A program made the translations under genes and the position numbers. Below, one piece after another: positions 26,698-34,802 of a stretch of DNA of 54,723 nucleotides (within the stretch, counting starts at the first letter, position 1; each line of letters begins with the position of its first letter). Source of the DNA: CAZSMK01 sp964608095 (GTDB taxonomy: Bacteria; Sumerlaeota; Sumerlaeia; MWCT01; JAGHBZ01). The notes under the pieces were generated by a model. That model was not told where the DNA came from. It saw only the letters and a program-made list of their open reading frames with translations, and ran no database searches. The stretch is from contig CAZSMK010000008.1 of the NCBI GenBank assembly GCA_964608095.1, positions 1 through 54,723 on the forward strand. Reading direction: 5' to 3'.

Positions 26698-27780
26698 ATG
26701 AACAAACACAAACGACCGAATGAATCAACGGATACGCGCGACGTTCGGCTTATGATTTCTATGGGAGACCCGGCAGGAGTGGGTCCGGAGATCATCCTCA
26801 AGGCGTTTTCAACGAGGAGAGAGTGGTTGAAGGGACATTTTCCTGTGGTGTGCGGTACAACGGATGTTCTTGAATCTTACGGAGACGCACTGAAACTCGA
26901 TATAGCCATACACGCAGTGAAAGAGGATGAGCTGGAGACTTTCACACCATCTGACGACGCTATCTTTGTGCTCGAGCCGGAGGGGATATCGTTACCCCCT
27001 TTCGTAAAACTTGCAGGGAATCAAAGCCGCGAGACCGGGCTCGCATCGTTTAAGTATGTAGCCGAGTCAGTGCGCAATGCCCTGAGAGGTACAGTTGATG
27101 GGATAGTGACCGCGCCTATATCCAAGTTTGCCTGGAACACAGCCGACATCAATTTCCCCGGTCATACAGAGATGCTTGCCCATTATGCAGGTGTCGATGA
27201 TTTTGCAATGGTTTTAGCCGCGGAAAAAATCAGGGTCGTCCTCGCCACCATACATATTCCTTTAAACCAGGTAAGCAATTCTATTACACGAGGAGGACTT
27301 ATTCGCTTGTTCAAACTTGTGGATACCTATATGCCTTTATTCGATGTATCGATCGAACGTGCAAGGATCGGCGTATGCGGACTGAATCCCCATGCCGGCG
27401 AGGAGGGAATTCTGGGCAACGAGGAAGAACGCATAATTCACCCCGCAATGGAACAAGCGCGCAACGAGGGTATCGACGTACAAGGTCCTTTCCCCGCTGA
27501 TACCATATTTCACCGTATGCGGGAAGGTGATTTCGACGTTATCGTCGCCATGTATCATGACCAGGGTATTATACCGGTAAAAACGCTTGATTTCTTCGGC
27601 GGGGTAAATATTACACTCGGCTTACCTTTTATAAGAACATCGGTGGATCACGGCACTGCGTTTCCCATCGCCGGCAAAGGAATAGCCAGGCCGGACAGCC
27701 TGATCCAGGCGACAAATCTCGCCACGACTCTCGCCGCTAACAAGCGCACCCTTCAGGCAAAAAAGGACACACATGACTGA
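26698..27780 (+). CDS. pdxA: 4-hydroxythreonine-4-phosphate dehydrogenase
   Basis: The 360-residue enzyme oxidises 4-phosphohydroxy-L-threonine in DXP-dependent vitamin B6 synthesis. The signature MGDPAGVGPEI is near 21-31. Metal-binding regions include FPGHTEMLAHY, GLNPHAGEEGILGNEE and the block MYHDQGIIPVKTLDFFGGVN. The tail has TSVDHGTAFPIAGKG. The length is slightly above average because of an N-terminal extension. The ATG follows GAGGGCGGTGG. It overlaps rsmA by eight bases, a pairing seen also in enterobacteria. Confidence 0.95.
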   Translation: MNKHKRPNESTDTRDVRLMISMGDPAGVGPEIILKAFSTRREWLKGHFPVVCGTTDVLESYGDALKLDIAIHAVKEDELETFTPSDDAIFVLEPEGISLPPFVKLAGNQSRETGLASFKYVAESVRNALRGTVDGIVTAPISKFAWNTADINFPGHTEMLAHYAGVDDFAMVLAAEKIRVVLATIHIPLNQVSNSITRGGLIRLFKLVDTYMPLFDVSIERARIGVCGLNPHAGEEGILGNEEERIIHPAMEQARNEGIDVQGPFPADTIFHRMREGDFDVIVAMYHDQGIIPVKTLDFFGGVNITLGLPFIRTSVDHGTAFPIAGKGIARPDSLIQATNLATTLAANKRTLQAKKDTHD

Positions 27781-28669
27781 GAATTTCCCCCATGTATCTA
27801 CCCGCAAATTATTACGCGAGTACCGGAAATTTTATGAACAGAAACCCCTGCACTTGCGTAAACGGCTGGGGCAACATTTGCTGGCAAACGAGGGAATGTT
27901 AAGAGAAATCGCCCGGCGCTGTCATGTCACACCGGAATCGCATATAATAGAAATCGGCGCAGGTGTCGGGAACCTCACCCAGGCGATTCTTAACCGTGAA
28001 CCGAGAAAATATACCGGCGTAGAACTCGATGAGAGATTCCAACCTCTACACGAACAGTTTTTCAAACACCTCCATCACGTTCGATTCATATACGCCGACA
28101 TTCTCAAGCTCGATTTATCTGAGCTTGTTCAGCTGAACGAAGATGTCATCATTGTCGGTAATATTCCATACCAGATCACCTCACCGCTTATTATGAAGCT
28201 TATAAGTGAGGATATCTTCTGGTCACGAATGGTGCTTACCGTGCAGAAGGAAGTTGGAGAACGACTGACGGCATCACCGGGCACAAAAAAAATAAGCGCA
28301 TTGACCATAAAAGTCAGGGTGTTTGTAGAAACGCGAATAGAGTTCTTGATAAGCGCCCGAAATTTCATTCCCCCGCCGAAGGTGGACTCAGCAGTACTAA
28401 CCTTCCTCCCCTACCCCCAACCCCTTGTTTCACGCCATGATATTCCCGGCTTTTATAAAATGGTGACTGCAGCATTCGCGCAAAAAAGAAAAACAATTTT
28501 AAACTCACTCAGCCATGAATATCGTGGAACTCTCTCCAAAGATCGCCTACATCATATACTTGTGAAAGCGGAAATCGATCCGGGTATCAGGGCGGAGAAA
28601 CTCTCCCTGCAGGAATATAAACGTCTATATATTCATCTTAAGGAGGTAATGAAACAACAAGGAGAATAG
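27773..28669 (+). CDS. rsmA: 16S rRNA dimethyladenosine transferase (KsgA)
   Basis: The 298-residue methyltransferase makes the two N6-dimethyladenosines at the 3' end of 16S rRNA during small-subunit maturation. Motif I is IIEIGAGVGNLTQAIL (about 60-75), the acidic Glu is in GVELDERF, and the catalytic IV motif is GNIPYQITSPLI. Ile replaces the usual Leu of NLPY. The block FIPPPKVDSAVL and the C-terminal helical domain are intact. It overlaps pdxA in ATGACTGA, so it is translationally coupled. The sequence ends in KQQGE. Confidence 0.95.
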   Translation: MTENFPHVSTRKLLREYRKFYEQKPLHLRKRLGQHLLANEGMLREIARRCHVTPESHIIEIGAGVGNLTQAILNREPRKYTGVELDERFQPLHEQFFKHLHHVRFIYADILKLDLSELVQLNEDVIIVGNIPYQITSPLIMKLISEDIFWSRMVLTVQKEVGERLTASPGTKKISALTIKVRVFVETRIEFLISARNFIPPPKVDSAVLTFLPYPQPLVSRHDIPGFYKMVTAAFAQKRKTILNSLSHEYRGTLSKDRLHHILVKAEIDPGIRAEKLSLQEYKRLYIHLKEVMKQQGE

Positions 28670-28885
28670 TATGAGCATCAAGAAAACCGATCAGGGCAAA
28701 AATCCGCTCCTCATAGCGTTTCCCATCTTATCCCTCAAAAGTCGTTTTATATCTGAATACACGTTAAGAATTCAAAGACTTTATGCTTGACAACGTCCTC
28801 TCTGAGTCTGAAAATTTACTGTTTTTAAAAATGCTATTAAATTAAATAAAGGGACGGGACACCCGCAGTTCCTGGGTGCCTGTTT

Positions 28886-28905
28886 CCTCCAATATAAGGA
28901 GGTGA
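28886..28905 (+). promoter_or_regulatory. Shine-Dalgarno site with possible sequestering hairpin before the pseudopilin
   Basis: A very strong AAGGAGGTG site lies before the ATG at 28911. CCTCC at 28886-28890 can pair with GGAGG at 28898-28902 across AATATAA, hiding the site. Just upstream, GGACACCC and GGGTGCC (28857-28880) form another hairpin. This arrangement could tune translation, but it may also be a by-product of the strong site. Confidence 0.35.
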
Positions 28906-28910
28906 ATTTT

Positions 28911-29519
28911 ATGAGAAGGTCAAAAGGTTTTACCTTGATTGAATTGCTTATCGTCGTTGCAATCATAGCCATTCTTGCGGCTATTGCAGTTCCAAACTTC
29001 CTCGAAGCCCAAACAAGAAGTAAGGTGTCTCGTACCAAAGCAGATATGCGAACAGTTTCAACCGCGCTCGAGGCCTATGGAGTGGATAATAATGGGTATC
29101 CCCCGATGTACGATTATGGAACAGGCGGCACTTGGGGTTCTATCGCTCCACCCTTTCACTCACGTATATCAAGTCATCTCACTACACCCATTTCGTTTAT
29201 TACCTCAATCCCTCACGATCCTTTCTCTGACAAAGAACAGTTTCTCGGTCCTCCCTTTCCCGAAGAAGTCAGCAAACGATACGTTTATTATAATTATGAG
29301 TACTTCTTTGTCACATATGGTGACAGCGCCCTTATTCACAATCGTGCAAACGACGCAGGAGCGTGGCTTTTTTATTCGCCCGGTCCTGATAGGGATTGGC
29401 TTAATGGACCATACGGTGGCGTATACTTAAACTATGACCCGACAAACGGGACAGTAAGTTACGGCAATATATTTAGAACCCAAAAGACCAACGACGAATA
29501 CGTCCGTGGCGATTGGTAA
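28911..29519 (+). CDS. Type II secretion/type IV pilus pseudopilin (GspG-like)
   Basis: The 202-residue protein begins MRRSKGFTLIELLIVVAIIAILAAI. This is a class III signal: cleavage by prepilin peptidase after Gly6, methylated Phe, Glu at mature position 5 and a hydrophobic helix. NFLEAQTRSKVSRTKADMR continues the helix. The head domain has the GspG-type segment ALEAYGVDNNGYPP and later FYSPGPDRDW. The C-terminus has YDPTNGTVSYG at 175-185. The ATG at 28911 has an ideal ribosome binding site, so a GTG nine bases earlier is not chosen. It stands alone with its own terminator; no secretion machinery is near. Confidence 0.88.
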   Translation: MRRSKGFTLIELLIVVAIIAILAAIAVPNFLEAQTRSKVSRTKADMRTVSTALEAYGVDNNGYPPMYDYGTGGTWGSIAPPFHSRISSHLTTPISFITSIPHDPFSDKEQFLGPPFPEEVSKRYVYYNYEYFFVTYGDSALIHNRANDAGAWLFYSPGPDRDWLNGPYGGVYLNYDPTNGTVSYGNIFRTQKTNDEYVRGDW

Positions 29520-29552
29520 AATTCAATAAAGATTTTTCATACAAAAGATTCT

Positions 29553-29583
29553 CCCTCCCCGCTGTTTTGGGGAGGGTTTTTTT
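29553..29583 (+). terminator. Intrinsic terminator after the pseudopilin gene
   Basis: CCCTCCCC at 29553-29560 pairs with GGGGAGGG at 29569-29576 across an eight-base loop. Seven Ts follow. It lies 33 bases after the pseudopilin stop and overlaps the end of the converging glycosyltransferase gene by two bases. Confidence 0.9.
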
Positions 29584-30445
29584 ACCTCAAATATCTCCGC
29601 ATGATGTGATTGGTGATATACGACCAGTAGAGAGGACTTTCTTTTCCTTCGAAAAAAATAATCTTCAGGTAATCCCGATATAGTTGAAGAGGCGTTTGGT
29701 CAGAATACATACCGATAAGTCGTTGACGCAACTCCGGATGGATATCCACCACCCGGCGCGCACTTTGTGCCGTTATCTTTATCTTCTCGAGATACCCGGA
29801 TAGGGTGTAATGATGATAATGATATGAAAAAGCATCGGGAGCGAACTGTAATTTCAGCCCTTTCTTGATCAATCTCATGGCAAGTTCGGTATCCTCGAGG
29901 GAGGCATGTTTAAATTGTTCGTCGAATCTGTCTTCATCAAACCAGCGACGGTGTATGGATAGATCGAGGGTGTGAAAATACTCGTAGCCAATGTCCATCG
30001 GGTCTTCGATCAGGTAGTAGAAAAACAGGTTCTGAGAAATCCAGTGCATGAAGGGGCTTGTAATAACCTCAGGGTGCCAGCGTGTATTGCCCCGGACAGC
30101 ATGTCGGGGTTGCCGCTGATGAGCGCGTAGATGCGCAGCAATGTACCCCTGCTCGAGTATCACATCGTCGTTCAAGATGAAGATAATCTCACCCTGTACA
30201 CGGTCGAGTGCACGGTTTCGGGCAGCGGCTGGACCGCTTTGCTCCTGGTAAATGTAATGCACCCTGTCACCGAGGTAGAGCCGAAAATCCTTGAGCTTCT
30301 TTTCTACCTCACCAGCGCCGCCGTCGTTCACCACGATTACCTCATACGTGGTATGGTCAATCTGCTGTTTAACGAGCGATTCGAGGCAACGGGTTAAATC
30401 GTCGACCCGGTTGAAGGTTGGTATAATAACTGAAAATTGTATCAT
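29582..30445 (-). CDS. Family 2 glycosyltransferase
   Basis: The 287-residue GT-A enzyme has the nucleotide-sugar fold opening FSVIIPTFNRVDDLTRCL, then VIVVNDGG, the metal-binding FILNDDVIL (NDD as DXD) and LEDTELAMRL, whose Asp/Glu act in acceptor binding and catalysis. No membrane segment is present, so it is cytoplasmic and transfers a sugar to an unknown acceptor. The ATG follows GGAGCA. It lies next to a polytopic membrane protein on the same strand, which suggests glycan work. The specificity cannot be read. Confidence 0.88.
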   Translation of the reverse strand: MIQFSVIIPTFNRVDDLTRCLESLVKQQIDHTTYEVIVVNDGGAGEVEKKLKDFRLYLGDRVHYIYQEQSGPAAARNRALDRVQGEIIFILNDDVILEQGYIAAHLRAHQRQPRHAVRGNTRWHPEVITSPFMHWISQNLFFYYLIEDPMDIGYEYFHTLDLSIHRRWFDEDRFDEQFKHASLEDTELAMRLIKKGLKLQFAPDAFSYHYHHYTLSGYLEKIKITAQSARRVVDIHPELRQRLIGMYSDQTPLQLYRDYLKIIFFEGKESPLYWSYITNHIMRRYLR

Positions 30446-30526
30446 TGCTCCAATGCTACACCTGAATCACATACTGCAAAAATGATAATGTATTATGTAT
30501 ACCTCATAAATGCAAGATTGGAAGAG

Positions 30527-31864
30527 TCACCATCCAAGCATTGTATGCCAGGCGACGGGTTCCTGACGCGGAATAGTTTCTCTGCCGTACTTTATCGCCA
30601 GATTAATGTTCCATAATAATGCGAGGGCAAAAATGATTCCGAATATTATGACCCCTGTTTTCCGCGCTGCTCGCGATAAGAGAAGGGCAATCCCAAAAGT
30701 TAGAGAGGGGAACGCGCTGATGAGGAGTCGTTGACCGAAACTTGCCCCGCCATGCCATACCTCCCAGCAGCCGGTCACGTACACCTCGAACCAAAAGAAA
30801 AGGGAGAAAATCAGAAGCGCCCTGAACAACGTTGCATCCCGCTTGATATATCGTGACGGAAAAAAGAATCCTACAGCCAGGCCTATAACGCCGAGCAGAA
30901 GGAACGGATGCCAGTAAAAAAGCCCGTGCCAGGGACTGAATAATACCTTGAAAATATTCCGTGGAAAAAGGAGATTAAACCCTTCGTATTCGAGGTAAGG
31001 CACAGGACCGCTGAAAAACGATCCATAAAGATACTTCCATGCAATAAGCTGGGGAAGGGCGGCAATAAAAAACGCGACGAAGAAAGCGACGTAGCACGTC
31101 GTTATCGTCTTGAGTTTTACCTTAACATCAACCTTCTTGACCGAACTCAGGTAATGTATCTCACCGATTATAAAAGCCACAACGATTATTGCATCCTGAA
31201 AGCGCGTAATGGCGAGAAGTCCGGCAAAGAATCCCGGCGCCAGCCATCGAAAAAAAGAAAAGCGCCTTGTCGGATTTCGAGGCAACATCAGGTATGAAAC
31301 CAGCGTTGCACTTGCCAGGAAAAAGGCGTTTGCATGTGACATTGAAGGATGAAGATAGGTATAGAATGCCAGGGGTGTGGCAAATAAAATAAAGAGCACT
31401 GCAGCAAGAGATACAATGGGTCGGAAAAACTTACGAAAAAAGAGCAAGAGGAGAAGAAGCCCCATGCTGGAATAAAAAAAGGAACCGGTAGAAACCGCAA
31501 GCGCAGCTGGATACCCATAGCTGTCAAAAGCTGTTCCGGGTTGGAAAAGAGCATAATAGAGTCTGCATAAAAGATAAAAGGGCGCCCACAAGATGGAGCT
31601 ACCAATACCGTAACGATTCATGTATTTCTGGGTTTCGGAATGAACAGGCAGGTCGGTAAATTTATAGGGGTACTTCTTGACTCGATCGAACACGGCATAG
31701 TCATTGGCAAAATCGAGATCGCCGTCTTCCACTAAAGACCTGAGATACACAAAATTTAACACCCCATCATTCCCATGAATTGATGGGGTGAGAAAAAAAA
31801 TACCTGTACTCCCAAGGATCAGAACTAATACGAGCACACTTTTATCAATTGTCGACAAAGACAC
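30527..31864 (-). CDS. Polytopic membrane protein, GT-C glycosyltransferase-like
   Basis: The 445-residue protein has about ten membrane segments. A first periplasmic loop holds GNDGVLNFVYLRSLVEDGDLDF and YGIGSSILWAPFYLL. This acidic first loop and the following Pro/Phe-rich segments are the pattern of membrane glycosyltransferases using polyprenyl-phosphate sugars (GT39/GT83-like), although no single motif is decisive. The start is GTG preceded by ATGGAGCG. It is cotranscribed with the glycosyltransferase downstream. An alternative is a general membrane protein of unknown function. Confidence 0.6.
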   Translation of the reverse strand: MSLSTIDKSVLVLVLILGSTGIFFLTPSIHGNDGVLNFVYLRSLVEDGDLDFANDYAVFDRVKKYPYKFTDLPVHSETQKYMNRYGIGSSILWAPFYLLCRLYYALFQPGTAFDSYGYPAALAVSTGSFFYSSMGLLLLLLFFRKFFRPIVSLAAVLFILFATPLAFYTYLHPSMSHANAFFLASATLVSYLMLPRNPTRRFSFFRWLAPGFFAGLLAITRFQDAIIVVAFIIGEIHYLSSVKKVDVKVKLKTITTCYVAFFVAFFIAALPQLIAWKYLYGSFFSGPVPYLEYEGFNLLFPRNIFKVLFSPWHGLFYWHPFLLLGVIGLAVGFFFPSRYIKRDATLFRALLIFSLFFWFEVYVTGCWEVWHGGASFGQRLLISAFPSLTFGIALLLSRAARKTGVIIFGIIFALALLWNINLAIKYGRETIPRQEPVAWHTMLGW

Positions 31865-31906
31865 ATAATCGCTCCATGGAACGAACAGAAATACTGAAAA
31901 TCATCC

Positions 31907-32110
31907 TCATTCGAGTACTTCAGATAATTTGTTAATCAGTTCTTCCCGATCCTTTTCCGTCTGCTCAAACTCGGAGACTTTTGACTCCAGCTCAGCGATT
32001 CGTTCCTGAAGTTCCTGGATCTGGATCTGCTGTTCACGAATGACGTCGTTTTTTTCGTTTACCTTTTCTTTGACCATCGCAATTATTTCTTCATTGGATA
32101 ATTTTCCCAT
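31907..32110 (-). CDS. Small coiled-coil protein
   Basis: A 67-residue protein starts at the ATG at 32110 after AGGAGGATCTGTA. The open frame extends further upstream but without a matching ribosome site. Residues about 22-60 are an almost pure heptad coiled coil (IQIQELQERIAELESKVSEF). No transmembrane segment is found. No family is recognised. It lies between a membrane protein and a divergent iron-sulfur protein; small coiled-coil proteins of this sort often act as scaffolds, but nothing here proves it. Confidence 0.65.
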   Translation of the reverse strand: MGKLSNEEIIAMVKEKVNEKNDVIREQQIQIQELQERIAELESKVSEFEQTEKDREELINKLSEVLE

Positions 32111-32217
32111 TACAGATCCTCCTGGTTTTTCAAGTTGAACAATGCTATAGTTATATTTTCCGTCGAATGATAAATTCAAGTATTTTTTATTGATTTTTTA
32201 TCATAAATAGTTGAACC

Positions 32218-32742
32218 ATGTCCCTATTCAATAGCAAAATGAGCGGAGCAATGCCTGAAGAATTTAATATCGAGTGTGAAATCAACGGAAAAAAAGTGGA
32301 GCGCACGGTGCGTTCCACCATGACCCTATCAGAATTTTTGAGGGAAGAGCTCGGTCTTACAGGAACAAAGATCGGGTGTAATAAGGGTAGATGCGGTTCA
32401 TGCACCGTATTGCTTGACGGAAAAGCAATAAAATCCTGTATCACCCTTATACCACAGGTACATGGACATTCGGTTACAACAATCGAGGGGTTTTCCGTGC
32501 AAAGAAAACTGACCGATCTCCAGGAGGCTTTTATAGAAGAGGGAGCGGTTCAGTGTGGGTTCTGTACACCCGGGATGATAATGACCGCCGAGTATCTTCT
32601 CAGAACTAATGCCCACCCTGATGAAGAAGATATTAAAGAAGCCATAGTCGGCAACTTATGCCGTTGCACGGGATATGTAAAGATCATTCGTGCAATCAAG
32701 AAAGCAGCGGAAAAAAGAAGCAAACGCCAATCTGATATCTGA
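32218..32742 (+). CDS. [2Fe-2S] small subunit of the xanthine dehydrogenase/CO dehydrogenase family
   Basis: The 174-residue protein has a plant-ferredoxin-type cluster motif GCNKGRCGSCTVLLDG (CxxxxCxxC, plus Cys in KSCITL). A second helical [2Fe-2S] domain contains QCGFCTPGMIM and GNLCRCTGYVKI. This is the complete electron-transfer subunit of molybdenum hydroxylases, which passes electrons from the molybdopterin subunit to FAD. No molybdopterin or FAD subunit is present in the window; the neighbours are a coiled-coil protein and alanine dehydrogenase. It may serve a large subunit encoded elsewhere. Confidence 0.9.
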   Translation: MSLFNSKMSGAMPEEFNIECEINGKKVERTVRSTMTLSEFLREELGLTGTKIGCNKGRCGSCTVLLDGKAIKSCITLIPQVHGHSVTTIEGFSVQRKLTDLQEAFIEEGAVQCGFCTPGMIMTAEYLLRTNAHPDEEDIKEAIVGNLCRCTGYVKIIRAIKKAAEKRSKRQSDI

Positions 32743-32780
32743 TTAAACTCGACGGATTCGTGCCTACCCACCGTCAGGTC

Positions 32781-33887
32781 TTATTTTGTCATCAACGGAG
32801 TGTAATCCATCCCGAAGGCGTCGGCAACCGGTTTATACGTAATTTTACCGTCGACCATATTAAGACCTTTAGCAAATGCCGTGTTTTTGAGACACGCAGG
32901 ATAACCATCATCTGCAATTTGCACGGCATAGGGTAATGTCACGTTAGTCAATGCAAATGTCGATGTTCTGCTGACTGCGCCGGGCATGTTCGCCACACAA
33001 TAATGAATTACATCGTCCACTACATAGATGGGATCGCTGTGAGTAGTGGGTTTTGACGTCTCGATACATCCGCCCTGGTCGATACTGACATCCACAATAA
33101 CGGAGCCGGGTTTCATAAGTTTAAGCATATCACGCGTAATGAGTTTAGGAGCGCGAGCGCCGTGGATAAGGACACCGCCGACAACAAGGTCGGCATCGCT
33201 AAGTCTCTCGCGAATGTTGTACTCGTTACTGATAAGGGTGGATACATTCGGTGGCATAACATCATTCAGATAACGAAGCCGGTCAATGGATATATCAAGG
33301 ATAGTGACACGAGCCCCGAGTCCGGCTGCCATTTTTGCGGCATTGGTGCCAACGACACCGCCACCGAGGATGAGGACATTGGCAGGTTCCACGCCGGGCA
33401 CACCGCCAAGCAGCACACCGCGCCCCCCGAAAGGTCGTTCCAGATACTTGGCCCCCTCCTGAATAGAAAGCCGCCCCGCTACTTCCGACATCGGCGTGAG
33501 CAGAGGAAGTTGATGATCATCCGTTTCCACTGTCTCATAAGCGATACAAATAGCACCCGTCTTCATCATCTCTTCAGTGAGTTCTTTAGATGATGCGAAA
33601 TGGAAATACGTAAACACAATATGCGATGATTTAATCATGGGGAATTCAGGTGCAAGAGGTTCCTTGACCTTCACAATCATTTCTGCTTTTCCGAAGACTT
33701 CTTCTGCGTCGTTGGCTATTTCCGCTCCTTCGTTCTTATACTGTTCATCAGAGAAACCACTGCCTTTCCCGGCATTTGCCTCAACAATTACCTTATGACC
33801 ATGTTTCACTAATTGACGAACACCTGAAGGGATAACCGCCACACGATATTCATGATTCTTGATCTCTTTCGGTACGCCGATAATCAT
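32781..33887 (-). CDS. ald: Alanine dehydrogenase
   Basis: The 368-residue enzyme catalyses NAD-dependent interconversion of L-alanine with pyruvate and ammonia. It opens MIIGVPKEIKNHEYRVAVIP, the family signature. The substrate-binding Lys lies in MIVKVKEPL and a His in TYFHFASS. The nucleotide fold is VLILGGGVVGTNAAKMA, followed by ILDI. The ATG at 33887 has GGAGGG six bases ahead; a TTG 15 bases upstream is less likely. The length is the family norm. It faces the iron-sulfur gene tail to tail with 38 bases between. Confidence 0.95.
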   Translation of the reverse strand: MIIGVPKEIKNHEYRVAVIPSGVRQLVKHGHKVIVEANAGKGSGFSDEQYKNEGAEIANDAEEVFGKAEMIVKVKEPLAPEFPMIKSSHIVFTYFHFASSKELTEEMMKTGAICIAYETVETDDHQLPLLTPMSEVAGRLSIQEGAKYLERPFGGRGVLLGGVPGVEPANVLILGGGVVGTNAAKMAAGLGARVTILDISIDRLRYLNDVMPPNVSTLISNEYNIRERLSDADLVVGGVLIHGARAPKLITRDMLKLMKPGSVIVDVSIDQGGCIETSKPTTHSDPIYVVDDVIHYCVANMPGAVSRTSTFALTNVTLPYAVQIADDGYPACLKNTAFAKGLNMVDGKITYKPVADAFGMDYTPLMTK

Positions 33888-33998
33888 TATAGCCCTCCGC
33901 AATAAAAGTTTAAAAAATTACCATCGTTCTTGTTAGCAACCCAACGCAACAGGTAAGGAGTACTTTTTCCTTTTCGATTCTTAAAGTCAACTGAAATA

Positions 33999-34802
33999 TC
34001 ATCGGGTTGAAAGTAAAAAAGGTGGGGTGAAGAGAACGACATTCAAAAGGGGACTGCGCCCTACCTTTTCGATTTCGGGCGATATTTTTTCAGCATGCAA
34101 GAGTGCACTTACCGTGACAAAACAATAGCCTTGTTCCCTGAGAAGAGGAACAAGCTCCTGTGTGGCATCGATGGTGCGGCTGTTCCTATCATGCATAAGA
34201 ATAATATCGCCCGGACGAATCTTGTCGAGTACGGTTTCGATTATTCGTTCCCTGGTCATACCGCTACGCCAATCTTCGGTATCGAGGCTCCAGAGCACCA
34301 GGTCGAGACCGAAATCATGCGCAACGCGCCGAACGACGGCGTTCACTGAACCATAAGGTGGGCGAAACAACACCGGAGTTACGTTGGTCGTTTGCCTGAT
34401 AATCTCCTGAGTAGAAGAAATCTGCTCGTGGAGTTTTTCTGTACTTAGTTTTGTTGGATTGGAATGATCGAACGTATGGTTGCCTATCTCGAATCCCTTC
34501 TCAGCAACGAGCTGCGCCACAGAGGGATAATATTCGACCTGTTCGCCCAGCCAGAAAAAGGTTGCAGGCACGTGTTCTCGTTCGAGCAATTCGACCAAGC
34601 GTGGAGTAAACCGGCTGTTAGGTCCATCGTCATAACTGAGCGCAACAAGTTTCATATCCCGCGATCCGTGAAATATACTTTTGGTGGAGAACAACTGCCT
34701 CTTGAGTTGTGTCAGGGTTCCCGAACCGCTACCTTGTTCGCTTGAAAATAAAACCATCGCAACAATGATAAGAAAAACGTTCGTCATCCTCACAATCTTC
34801 AT
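33999..34802 (-). CDS. Polysaccharide deacetylase (NodB/CE4 family)
   Basis: The 267-residue secreted protein has a signal or anchor segment MKIVRMTNVFLIIVAMVLF. The CE4 motifs follow: LSYDDGP (Asp58 and Asp59, base and metal ligand), GNHTFDH (metal His pair), RPPYG, DTEDW and ILMHD. Enzymes of this type remove acetyl groups from N-acetylglucosamine in peptidoglycan or other glycans. The ATG at 34802 overlaps the stop of the upstream membrane-protein gene (ATGA), so the two are coupled. The frame is open further upstream but only inside that gene. Confidence 0.9.
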   Translation of the reverse strand: MKIVRMTNVFLIIVAMVLFSSEQGSGSGTLTQLKRQLFSTKSIFHGSRDMKLVALSYDDGPNSRFTPRLVELLEREHVPATFFWLGEQVEYYPSVAQLVAEKGFEIGNHTFDHSNPTKLSTEKLHEQISSTQEIIRQTTNVTPVLFRPPYGSVNAVVRRVAHDFGLDLVLWSLDTEDWRSGMTRERIIETVLDKIRPGDIILMHDRNSRTIDATQELVPLLREQGYCFVTVSALLHAEKISPEIEKVGRSPLLNVVLFTPPFLLSTR

